Source: Sclerurus mexicanus (Eukaryota > Chordata > Aves > Passeriformes > Furnariidae). Taken from it: a stretch of 64,000 bases of DNA. Under the pieces are notes generated by a model. The model made no database searches. It had not been told where the DNA came from and was given only the letters and a program-made list of their open reading frames with translations. Positions 32,785 through 44,185 of the stretch are shown one piece after another. The stretch's first letter is position 1; each line of letters starts with the position of its first letter. The DNA is taken from assembly GCA_013396755.1 (NCBI GenBank), contig VWZF01003334.1:79755-143754 (forward strand). The letters are read 5' to 3'. A program made the translations under genes and the position numbers.

Positions 32785-35589
32785 CCCTGCAAAGCAAATC
32801 TTATGTTAGAATTTAAATTTCTGGGTGTGCCTCAAGTCTCACTGGGAGTCCAGCTCCATACATTTTGTAGGGACACTGTGAATTTTCTCCAAAGCTCTTC
32901 TGACTCAGAAAGTGGAAAAATAAAGTAGGTCTTTTATGTAACTGTGTCAAGAGGCAACTTTGACAGCAGCCAAGCCTTTCAAGGAAAGTGGATTTCCCTT
33001 GTGTGTTCTGGCTTGTAAATCCTGTCTTTTTTATTTTAGGAATATAATTGTTGCACCTTCCAAAACAACACACAAGAAGCCAACTGCAACAGTCAGTGTC
33101 TTGTGTGCCTGTAATGATCTTAGCCAATGCAAGGGAAGAGGAGTTGGTATAAAATTAATGAAAAGGAAAGACAGAAAAACCAAAGCAAATGGGTTTAATC
33201 ACTACAAATAACTCACTTTTGGCAAGACATCATCTGTTGGGTATACGTAAATGAGTCATTTTGTCTCTATGATCGCTCTAATCAAAGGGGAGAACTGAAC
33301 CCTTCCAGATGCTGGTTTAGTTCTCCTGAGACAGGTTTCTAAAATAAGTGTGATGAGTCATTTTCTAGCAACTCTTGTCTCCCTTCACTGCCTGCAGAGG
33401 ACCTTACAGTAGATACATGTTTTTGACATGAGAGAAGAGCCATTTCTCTTGTATAGGTGCCAGTTGCAAAGCTCTTCCTAAGTTGTGGATAAAGTGGTTT
33501 AGGCATCTTCCTATTTTCTTCAGTCACAAGTTCATTTGTATACATTGCCTAAGATTTTAAAAAAATAAAAAAAAAATTGGTGAAAAAGTGTTCAAAACCT
33601 TTGAAGTATGCAGGAGACATTTTCCTATACAGAAATATCACGTCTTGACTCTGCCGTACAGTTAAAATTCCTCATGAAAGTAAAGTCTGTTAAATCATTT
33701 AGTTGTATTTCTTCTTGTCAGTTAAGGAAGGAAACTGATAAACATGAACTAAAATCAGAATCTGCCTTGAAAAGACTTGTAGAACCTTTTACTTCTCAAG
33801 AAAATCCTGTTTGCCACTTGTCAATACAGAGAAAAAACATCAAAACTCATAAATAGATAAGGTGTTGCATCCTCTTACAAGGACATCAGTGGTCAACTGC
33901 TCTTGCTGCCTAATGTAAATTAGTTCTTATAGGCAAATGAAAATAAGTAGTTGCCTCTAATTTCCTTTTACTTTCCAGATTGGCTTTCACCCAACTTCAT
34001 CTTTTTAAGGTATCCATTTAGTACATTTTCTTCTTAAGAATCTTTCTTCAGCTGTGTGATGAGACAAGAAATATTTTACCATTATATGGCCTAATGTCCA
34101 GTACTCAGATACTTCTGAGTGCTACCTATATATTAAAAATTAATTAATACTAATATAAATTAATAGATTGATGCAAGGATGTAGCACACATAGCTAAAGA
34201 ACTAGCAAAGTCTGCAAACATAAATCACAAACCTAAGTGATAACAGTACCAACAATGCAAAAGCCTAATTGTTGCAACACCAAACCCCAGTTTTTATCCT
34301 GTGACATTCGGAGTCTCACTCCTGGTTTGGAAGTCTGCATGTTTTTGTAGGGATTTAACATCAAATTAAACTTTGAGGAAACTTCTGCAGAAATACACTT
34401 GGAAAGAACGTGATTCTTCCACTTGAAATTCCAGAAAAAAAAATTCCTACTTTTTCCATAATAAGTGTAACTGTAGAATAATCACACTGTTCTTTGCTAC
34501 TGGTTGTTTAATAACCCTATTTCCCTACAGAGCTCTTTATGCCTATTTTTGTTACATTACTGAAATTTTTGTACTTCCTTTCTTAACTGTTCTACTGGGC
34601 TGGTGCAGGTCCTCGCACCTGAGCAGCACTGGGAGCCACTGGGCTACCCACACTGATGAACTCACCAGTCAAGCTGTTGACTCCAAAACATCCTCCAGAC
34701 TCAGGATTCCCTCCTGGCAGCACAGGAGCTGAGCTCATGTCGTTGGGTAAAGACAAAACAGGAACCTGGCTTAAAATAGTAGATGATGACATATAGATTG
34801 TCTGGATTTTATTTTTAGCTAGGTCAGCCTTGTGCCAGTGAAAGTGATGGCTGAGATGCCCATTTAAAGTCATAAAGTGATTTGGGTTTGCTGGTGGGGA
34901 CCATCTCCCTCCAGCCTGTGCCAGGGTTACCCAGTCCAGAGCTAATTCCAACCCCGACCTTCCATTCTTTGTATTCATGCTTCTCCACAGGTTACTTTGA
35001 CCATTTTGACCATTGCCTTTGCCTGTACCTCACTCCCAGCTCGTCTCTTCTGCCTTCTGATCCTGTCCAGGGCTGCCTCCCAAATCCCATCTTCTGCCTC
35101 CTGCTAATTCAGCATAGCGCTCTCACACAAATATATGAAGGCACTTCCTATTCCATTGCAGGGTCATCTGGAGTAAATAACTCTCAGTTAGTTGATCTGC
35201 AGCACTGTGGGTCATTCGGAGACTGAAACAGTCTAATGCTCAGTGGGTCTGGTAAATGATGAAGCCTGGTGAAAAATAATCAGATGTATACAACGCATAG
35301 AATTTTTCTTCTTTCTTTTCTGGGCTTTTCTTCATTAAGAAAGCTACAGGCTTATGCTCTTTTTCAATGAAAATAGAATAGGTTTCATTTTTTTTAGGCA
35401 ACAGACATTAAAATGTGGTGACTAAAGCAAGCCATAGTTTTTACTTGCAGGAACAGATAATTTACACCTAAAAAATATTTAAACAATTACCCAAGGAGAT
35501 GTCAAAAGTATTAATAACATTGATTGTTAAGAGAGACTGGAACACTAAGAAATTCTAGAGGTTTGATAAGAAATAACCACTGATAACAG
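32785..35589. other. Unique non-coding sequence with one long minus-strand open frame
   Basis: The longest frame (34592-34978, minus, 128 codons) is rich in Ser, Pro and Gly near its end, lacks a recognisable domain, and begins just inside a 'cttctccacag'-like junction on the opposite strand. I do not consider it supported. AT-rich simple sequence lies at 34125-34170 and an A-rich run at 33559-33576. A direct repeat of TGACCA with 3-base spacing is at 34998-35012. Confidence 0.45.
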
Positions 35590-36820
35590 TGGAAAATTCA
35601 GTTGGTGGAACCAGGATAAGATGAGCCTGACATTGGTCTTAAGCAAAATCATAGAGAGGCTGCTATGTAACGCTATCCCAGAGGAATGAATAAATTGTTA
35701 CATCAAGATGAAAGATATGCTGTCATAAAAAGCTTGTATTTTCTGATTATTTCCTTTCTTTTCAAGACTACAGGGTTGATGGTTAGAGACAGTTGTGCAG
35801 ACATCATACTTTTAGAACTCTATAAAGCATTTGTAGTCCTGTGTGACGTGTTTTTACATCTGAAAAATGAATAAACCAAGCTACCAAAAGAGAACATCAA
35901 CGGAGCTCATGTAAATATATCAAAGGTTAACAGAATTACAGCAGTTTTTGTAAAAAAATAGGATCATCATCTAGTACTGTTTATACTGGTATCCCACAGG
36001 CTCCTTTTCCTGGCTGACTGCCACTCAGTGCCTTTATCAGAGATATCAAAGATTATCAGCAAAATAAAAAATATGTGCATTAACAGGTATTGGAACAGCA
36101 AGTGGTACCAGAAAGAGATCGTGTTAACCTGGATACAAATTATTACCACAGGTCACAGAGTAAAGTGAGGTTACTGAAACAGGCGATGGAAGAATGGAGA
36201 ACATACCTTTGAAATCGCCAAGGGAATACTGCAAATTCGTAGCCCTGAAAAAAATGAGGATTCTAACAAATAGCCATTTGTGAGCTCGGGTGAAGTGTTA
36301 AAATGTCTTTGTGGACGTAATTTCTGGTTACAAAAGGAAGAAGCAACTGAGTAGAAAAATAAAAGGAGTATTACCCCTCTGTCTGGCACCAGGGAGAGCT
36401 TTTTGGGAGTCATCTATCCAGTTTGATGTCTGCCCTGCCGAAAGAATGTAGAAAAACTGGCAAGTGTTTATAAATAGCTATGAGAATGACCTGAGATTAC
36501 AAATACTGATTTAGAAATATCACAGCCTGAAAGTAATTTCGGATAATAGATAGCTTTCTAATCCAGCAGGAGACAAAGTAAACAAGATTCAGTGACGAGA
36601 GGCTGCAGTTAAACATAATCCAGACGAGGAGTTTGCCTTTTTCACGGGGTGACAAATTAGACATCGGGATTGGGGTGCTTTGTCTCTCAGCTGAGAGCTC
36701 GAAATCCAATCCAGACCGGGACACACGGGTTCAGTCAGCTGGAGCTCTGGGCTGGAAGCAGAAATTCCTGGGTGAGGCACTTCAGCCTGTACTATGTAAG
36801 AGTCAGTATAGTTTATAATT
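35590..36820 (+). mobile_element. Very old CR1/L3-like LINE reverse-transcriptase relic
   Basis: Several blocks follow the order of a CR1-clade pol gene. The segment 35686-35874 translates to a frame containing TTGLMVRDSCADIILLELYK followed by AFVVLCD, which parallels the RT motif A context 'TGLVDKGKAVDVIYLDFSKAFDTV'. 'ggatcatcatctagtactgt' near 35960 to 'ggtatcccacaggctccttt' near 35990 parallels the 'SS..SGVPQGS' region. 'gtattacccctctgtctggcacc' near 36370 and 'tttgatgtctgccctgccga' near 36420 parallel 'LYLALVRP..EYCVQFWCPQF'. 'gggtgaggcacttcagcctg' then 'tactatgtaagagtcag' at about 36770-36810 resembles the element's 3' end. Reading frames are broken throughout. It is older than the other CR1 copies here. 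Boundaries are approximate. Confidence 0.55.
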
Positions 36821-39369
36821 TTCCTGCGCAGCTTTTGAAACCGCTGAAAAACTCAGTTTACTTGTGGAAAACGGGACTGGAGTCCTTGTGTTTCCAGAAG
36901 AGATGTGGCCATCCCCTGAAGTGGAATCTGCAGAAAAAGAGATGTGGAAGAGTTGTACGAGGAAGGTGCCCAACTGGAGTGTTTAAACTCATTACATCTG
37001 TGGCAGACCTGAATGAGGTTTTAATATACATTAAAACGATTCCGTAGGCAGTTACATACTGTGAAGCCAAAACATTTCCTTTCCTCTCCCTTTCCCTCCT
37101 CCCAAGCCCTAAGGCTTTCCATTTACAGTAGAAAAATGGAGCCAGTAAATCTATACTGTTCTATAAACAGGGCAGCACAATGTGTGTTAAAACTCTGGGC
37201 AATTTCTTGTAATCACATGTACTTAAGTAAAATTTACATGACCATTATGGGTTGCTCTTGGGCAATGGCCCTTTGTCAGCCTATAGTGATTAGCACAGCG
37301 GTGCTGCCAGGACAACATTCTGTCAGCACCACAAGAAGTAATTTCATCAGGTTTCTTTTTACACAGGCTTGCAGCTCACACTGGCCCTGCAGCCTACTAG
37401 ACTTATTTTTTTCCCCTTCTTTTCCCTAGCCATGCAGTCTGACTCTTCAGATGGAAATTAAAGCCATTTCAAGAATGAGGAGTTCTATCCTGTTTCTAAA
37501 AATAGCCCTGATCTTCAGCAGGGGATGCGATTCCTTAGCCATATGCAACAAAGATGACCTCTTTGTCAGGTCTAGCCTGCAGCAGGAGGTGTCTGCTCCT
37601 GGTCTACTTTTACATTGGTTCAAAAATAAACAGCAAGTTCCTCTGGCTGGTCTCCCTCGCCAAAGGCAGGCAAGGAACATTCTGTACAAGGAAGCACTCA
37701 CAATCACTCGAGGGGCCAGTTCTAATGAAGTTAATTGATGCACCAAGGACGTGTGTTAAGCATTAATGCTCTACTAACATGTTCATGAGTTGCACAACTA
37801 CGCATTATATTAGTGCACAGTAAACACTGTACTGTACATTTGGGGTATCCTATGGACGTGAGTTGAAAGAGAATGCATTTATTTTTGCAAAATGGAGCCT
37901 TTGTGCTCAGATCTGAAACTTATGTAACATGCCAGGGACACCAGAATATATCACTTTTCTAAAAACAGTTGAATAAACCAAAAATGCGTGCGATATTTTA
38001 CAGAAAAAAAAATCCAAATTAAAAAAAGGATCACTTGAGTCCTATATGAATTACATCTTTTAGAAAAACATAAGAGGGAAGGGAAAATTTTGAAGTTAAA
38101 GCAGCATGAAAGTCATTGCAGTGTGAGCATGATGGAAAATTAACCCCTCTTTTAACAATCTTTAGTATCCAGGAATTAGAAAAGTACATTGCAGTGCAGG
38201 CAATTTGGGAGAACAAAATCTGAGGTAAAGACTGGGGGTCCAGTGCCCTATTTCAGCAATGCAGAAGACTTAGATGGACTAAAAGAAAAAAGTACATGAA
38301 GGCATGTTTTCTTTATGAGAGAGATGTGCAGCATGGTTAGAACAAGTGTCTGGAGCGATGTCTTTGACCCTGTAACAGCACGTACATCTGGGAAATGAGT
38401 GCAGTGCAGACACACACTTCACCCTCTTCCAGGTTAATCCCTTTTGGGATTAATGAATTCAGGGGCATGCAATAACACTTCGGATCATTTCAGCTGTAGA
38501 GTCATCATTTGGGTTTAGGAGAGAAACATCAGAGAAGATACAGTGCCATGCCTCTCCACAATGGCCTTCCCGCAGTTATCAGCAATGTACAGTGCGAAGG
38601 GCTCTGCAACACCAGAAAAGAGGTGAACCAGCTCCAGAGACAGGGTAGAATGTGAATTCAGGGAAGTATTTCACACATTAGAGCCATTTAAAGTGAGTAG
38701 TAACACCAGCAGTGTTTTATTCCTGTTACTGGCTCATGTGATTCAAGCCTCTGTCCACACAAATGGAGGCACAGGAAAGGCAAAGGCAGGGGAGCCCAGT
38801 TAAACCCTGACATGGTCACTATCCCAGCAGACAGCAGTGGCTCATCCCCCCACACATGGAAGAGCAGAGAGGCACAACAGCAGGTGGGGGCACCCCAGAA
38901 AACCTAGCCAGAGAATTGAATCCTCACCCTGGACCCTTCCAGGGCTGCCACAGGGGATGGTCAGCCCCGTCACCCACCAGTGAGATGAATCACCTGGAAT
39001 ATCTCTTCAGGCCACCTCACTTGCTTGATACTTCTTATACTGAGTATGAAGATCAACTTTCCTCATGAGAAACAGGGTATCTTTTCTTAAACAGTGTTAA
39101 AATTTAAATAACTGAATTTTCTGGAGTAATGATTGAGTAAAGAACTTGACCATGGACTTTAACGGATGACACGTGAGTGAATGTGACTGTAGGTATATTG
39201 TTCAGTGATCTGCTGGGTCTTGCTAAGTAGAATTTTCTAATAAAAAAACCCAAAAAACAAACAACCAGGTTCTGGACGACTGGGCCCATCATGTGAAAAG
39301 CATTCAGCAAAAAAGGTTGGTGTCATGATTCACACATTTGTACAAAGAGATTGGTAGAGTGATTCCATC
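36821..39369. other. Unique sequence, partly less AT-rich
   Basis: From 36820 to 37050 and from 37440 to 37760 the sequence is open in two or more frames on both strands (up to 125 codons at 36670-37047), keeps several CpGs, and has no recognised repeat. Such blocks can be conserved non-coding elements, but this cannot be judged without alignment. The segment 37730-37830 contains many taat/atta core motifs. The remainder shows nothing recognisable. Confidence 0.4.
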
Positions 39370-39470
39370 CCCTGTCACAGTCTTCTAGTATGAACTTAGG
39401 TCTGCTGTTTAATTTCTCCACGCCACAGTGTTCGAATTTGTAAACACTCACAGGAATTTTTTAGAGCCTA
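39370..39470 (+). repeat. Possible MIR-type SINE relic
   Basis: 'cacagtcttctagtatgaac', 'ttaggtctgctgtttaattt' and 'ctccacgccacagtgttcga' followed by 'atttgtaaa' track the MIR plus-strand order 'ccacttactagctgtgtgacc', 'ttgggcaagtcacttaac', 'ctctctg.gcctcagtttcctcatctgtaaa'. Many substitutions are present. Recall-based and tentative. Confidence 0.4.
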
Positions 39471-42400
39471 AAAGATGGTATGGTGGAGTGCTAAAAGCTA
39501 TGCCACTGAGGATGACACAAGTGGGTAGGTGAAATTACAGTCTCTAGAGAGAGCTATCCTTCACTACTGAACTTAGTAGAGGGAGGTTCTTGACAAGTTG
39601 GACAGATAGAAAACTAAATTCTTCATTGTTGGTTGTTATTTCATAGAGTTTGTAATTAGTTTTTCTCCACTTAGGGGTTCTATTTTTCTCCATGTTTCCT
39701 GTCTTCTCTTTTCCATTTGTTCTGGCACTGAAGTCACCATTAGACAGGCATTTGAGCCAGAGAATCCCAGATCTAAGCTGCTTCAAAGACTGAAAGATGA
39801 GGGATGAAAACAGAGTTTTGGCTCCTAAAATGTAAGGTCAGCTGGGGATTCAAGTTCCACTGAGTTTGGGATTGTGTGATTGTGAGATTCCAGTTCAAGC
39901 CCATCTCTCCAGTCATAAGGTGGAATTCATGACATTAAAATTCTTTCCACAGCACGAAAGGGATGTCATCATAAACACTGTATTATGACTTCCCTACAGG
40001 TTGCTGCAGAAGAGGAAACTAACCCAGGAACAGCAGAGACATTTAAAAAACATCATGACCTTTCAGTAACAGAAAACATGGGAAAATCTAAGTCTTAAAG
40101 AAACTAATTTGATTCTGGTTTGGCACTCTGTGCAAATCCCTGCATAAAGAGAAGTTTAGGCCAAGGATTTCTATGCTGCCTCCTTAACTGCAGGCACAGT
40201 TTTGTGTATACATGTTCTAAACCCAAGATCTTCATGTGTCCTAAACCAGGCACTGATGCCTGTGAAGTGTAGGGATTAATTAGGACAGTGTCATTGTCAG
40301 AAAGGCAACCACAGTAACACCCAAGCCCTGAATGTGGACATGAGAAAAATAACAAAGCAGAAACAAAAACAAGGAAAAGAAACAGTCTCTGTTGGAGCCT
40401 TTCTAAAAATCATATTCAAGAATCCAGATGGAGAGAGTTCTGGCTGCTGTTCATGCCTAACATGATCAGCAGATAGATGAGTGGCTTGGAGACGTGAGAA
40501 GTGAGCTACAGAAAGTGCCAGACTGCTAGCTGGGATTTCAAGGAGTGTTTGTGGTAAGCCACACTTCAGATCTTTTCTTGCTGTGGCCTGAGTGCTGTCT
40601 TAGAGACCATGAATGGAAACTTAAGGACCAAATATTTTGGGGCTGGTCATAATTTCATGATAGTGATCCCATTTTCCAACCTATAAGCCCTTTCCCTCTT
40701 AAATCTTGTGAGCACCATTGGACCAAAAAAACCCAAGCCAGTCTCACTGGCTCATAGCATGCAGACCACAGTATTAGTAAAGGAAAGGGCTATGCAGGGA
40801 TTCTCCTCTCCCCAAGTTTTAACCTTTTCTTGTAATTATCTTTCATTCTCCTCAGCCTTAGCCACTCCAGGTTTTGGGCTGGAGAAGCTCTCTCTCTTTG
40901 CAACTCCCTCCCTTTCTCCCCTCCCTGCTTTTACTGACAATGCCCTCAGCCTCCCATCTTCTTCTCCAAGTGGACATTTTATGATTCAGTGGTCACGTTC
41001 AGTCTGTGAGATTCCGTTCAGGTTTGTCCAAGTGGTTTAGACTCCTTCCTTTTCCCTTTCACCACTGCTGTTACGTAAAGAGGCAGTGAAAGACAAACCT
41101 GGCAAAATTCCCCCTGTGAACATGTGTGGTCAGGCTTCTGTGGACAAAAGTGGTGGTTTACTGTTCTCAGAGTTGCTAGAGAGTAAAATAAAAAGGATGG
41201 AAGGCACAAAGGACATGCAGTGTTCGTGCCATCCAAACCGTCTTTTGTTGGTGCATTGACTCAGCCACAAACCTTTTCTTCTTATTTGCTTAGGGAGATA
41301 AACTGCAAGTATCATTTGAAAAATAACAATGTTATCTCCCTTTCTTTCTGAATTCCCTGGAATATCTAATACTGCTCCCATAGACCATGAAAGACCCATC
41401 TCTTGCTACGCACTCTGTACAAGGTTCTCAGCACAAGAGCAAAATCTGGGAAGGATTATTTGACATTCCGATTTGCATCAGAACCTGATGCATCTGAACC
41501 AGAAAGTGAGGAACCAATAGCCCTGAAGCTTATGCTTTTTAATCTTTAAAAAAAGCATATATCAAATGGGAAACACCAGGAAAGGCAAGGTTCCCAGATG
41601 TTGGAATGGTGTTCCGTAGCCCTAGGGAAAAAGGGTCGTTAAGGCCCGAGTATATACTGCAGATGTCAAGTTGTTTTATAGGCTTGATTCAAAGACCATT
41701 AAAGTTAAAGAAGATCTTTATCCTCTTTATGGAGGGGTCTTAAGTGACAACTGGCCTGAGCAGGACTGACAGAATGTTGTTAGAGAGTGACTATTGTGGA
41801 AAGGGATATCCAAGCAGAGTATCCAAGGAGTATTTCTGTCCATACTCACGCCATGGGTAAATACCTAAGCTACTCCAAAGAAGTGCCCAGCACTCTCTGC
41901 CGCTCACTGCTCCAGCACAAGCTACAAGCTGGATAGGGAGAAAAGCCCTTTTCTGGTTGGATTTCCCCTTTAGCACAGCTTTATGCGCTTGTATAATAGG
42001 AAACAGCCTTTTCTATTCCTGTTCAAGCTCTGGAGGCTTGGATTTTCCCCAGAATTTTTGATTAACAGCTGAGCCTAAATCAGAGCTGCCTGGGGTCTCC
42101 TTTGCCTTACTGACACATCGTAATATCCTTTCATCTGCTATTCCAAGCCAGTTCCTAGTTCTGTCAAGCAGCTCACTGCCTCTGAGAGAGACCATGTCAA
42201 TCCCTCTCCTCTTCTAAGACCTTCCTGAGCTGTTTCAAAGCAGGACTTCCACCACAACAGGGAAAACCTATTTGTTTAACTGACTCAGAACCAGGCTGTG
42301 AAGGACACTGGATTATGGACTGCAGCCCACAAGTACTTCAGGCTTTACCTGGGTGGTTCAGAGGCCAAAACAGTACAGCCACAGCAGTGACATTTCACAG

Positions 42401-43019
42401 CATCTCAAGTAAATTAAAATACTCCTACAGCACTAGCTGGGGTCTGTATGTTGCTACTTACCACCAGTTATACATAGAAAACCCCTCTGTGTGGCTTCAG
42501 CTACTGAATAGATTCAATTCTTGGAGGTGGAAGACATGAGACTAAAACCAATAAAACTAATTTACAGTTTTAAATGGACTGCCATTTAATTAACCCTGAA
42601 TTAATTGAGCCACAACAGGATTTTTCTTCTATTTCTGGAAACTTGATAGCACCAGTAACGCAAACAGCAAAAGCTGTAAAAGGCAATTGGCAAAACGGTA
42701 AGATTACATATGCCATGTCTGCATCAGCTGCATGGGTAGGAATGCACTCAGGACAAAGCCAAAGCTCAGCTGGATTTGGAACTATAAAGGAAGATAAGAA
42801 TCAGCAGTTTCTATATGTACATTAGCGGAAGAAAGGGCAAAGACAGTGTGGATCCATTGCTCAGTGGCTTTAAGGACTGAGCTATAGCAAAGAAGATGCA
42901 TTTTACAGCTCATACTTCATCTGTAAGACTTGTGTTTAGGCCTCCCAAGTTTCAGAGCCTACTAATACCATTTGTCAGTACCCACAGGAAAAAGAGTTTA
43001 GGATCCCTTTGCCTGACTG
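39471..43019. other. Unique non-coding sequence
   Basis: A pyrimidine-rich stretch (40885-40975) is notable for long c/t runs. Open frames are at most 110 codons (40708-41040, serine/proline-rich because of the pyrimidine bias). The frame at 42574-42825 (83 codons) sits directly before the CR1 pol fragment but does not resemble the missing part of CR1 ORF2. No gene is identified. Confidence 0.5.
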
Positions 43020-44185
43020 CATGTGCACAGCTCTGTCAGATCACATAAAGGGGCATATGGGACTGCTAAAGGATCTGGCTGATGTCACAAAAGGGCTAAT
43101 TTCTATCACCTTTGAAAGCTTATGGCAATTAGGGAAAACTCTGAGTGCTGGGAAGAAGGCAGAAAGTTCACCAACCCCAGAAAGGGTAAGAAGGATCCAG
43201 GGAACTTGTAGCTGGCCATCATAACTTCAGTCCTTGGGAAGATTGTGAAGCAAATGCTTCTAAAAGCCACTTCTAAACACATGAAAGATGAGAAGGTAAC
43301 TAGAGGGAACCAGCATGGATTTACCAAGGGAAGGTGATGCCTATAAACCTTCATGGCTTTCTATGCTGAGGTGCCTGACACTGTGGACAAGGAGAGGAAG
43401 AGGGATACTGAATGCCTTGATCTTCATCAGACTCTTGACACAGTCTCTTGTAGTCTCCCAATCATCACCACTGGTGAAAAATCCAGACAGGCTGGATAAG
43501 TGGGGTGAAAAATTAAATTGTCAGGCTCAAAGAGTTGTGATCAGTGATCCAGCTGGCGGTCAGTAAATAGAGCCAGAGATCAGTACTGGGACCATACTGT
43601 TTAGTGTCTTCATTAATGACCTAAATGACTGGATGGAGTGTACTCTCAGCAAGCTTGCAGATGACACCAAACTGGGAGGAGGAGTCTGTATCCTGAAAGG
43701 CAGGACTGCTCTTCAAAGCAGTAGCAGACTGAAGAAATGGGCTAACAATAAACTGATGAGGTTCACTAAGAAAAAGCACAAGGTCTTGCATCTTGGATGG
43801 AATAGCTTTATTCATTGATGCAGAGTGATGACTGACAGATATGAAACAGCTCTGCTGAAAAGCAACTGAGGGTCGTTGCAGACAACAGCTGGAATGTGAA
43901 GGAGCTTTGTGCCCTTGAGCCAAAGAAAGCCAGCAGCTTCATGGCTTAATTAGGAAGAATGTAGCCAGCAGGTCCAGAGAAATCCTTTTGTTCTATTAGA
44001 CCCTTGTAAGACCATATCTGGACTACTGTGTCTAGTTTTGGGATCCCTAGTACAAAAAGGATATTGGCATATGAGCTAGACTTCAGTGAGGGGGCCACAA
44101 AGCTGGAAATGGGGCTGGAGTGCATGGCATACAAGGAGAGGCTGAGAGAGCTGGGTTTGACCAGTGCAGAGATGTGAAATCCTTG
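43020..44185 (+). mobile_element. CR1 LINE pol (reverse transcriptase) fragment, frameshifted
   Basis: This is about 1.2 kb of CR1 ORF2. It starts with a 'KGLISITFESLWQLGKT' stretch at about 43090 and continues through a short NHGFTKG-like segment (as NQHGFTKG, about 43305-43330). RT motif A is visible as CLDLHQTLDTV at 43413-43445. Motif C with its flanks is VFINDLNDW followed by MECTLSKLADDTKLGG at 43606-43680, with the catalytic Asp pair at 43660-43665, and then HKVLHLG. The thumb-side motif KERLRELGL lies at 44133-44159. Motif A, motif C and the RLRELG block lie in different frames, so frameshifts separate them. The 3' UTR is missing: recognisable CR1 stops near 44185 without an attctgtg tail. 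The usual FADD/YADD reads LADD here. Non-functional. Confidence 0.9.

Noticed and set aside
34592..34978. 128-codon minus-strand open frame
   Set aside because: The peptide is not recognisable and there is no promoter or splice evidence. Kept only as a note in the stretch description.
42574..42825. Open frame directly before the CR1 pol fragment, considered as CR1 endonuclease
   Set aside because: It shows none of the endonuclease motifs and does not continue into the RT frame.
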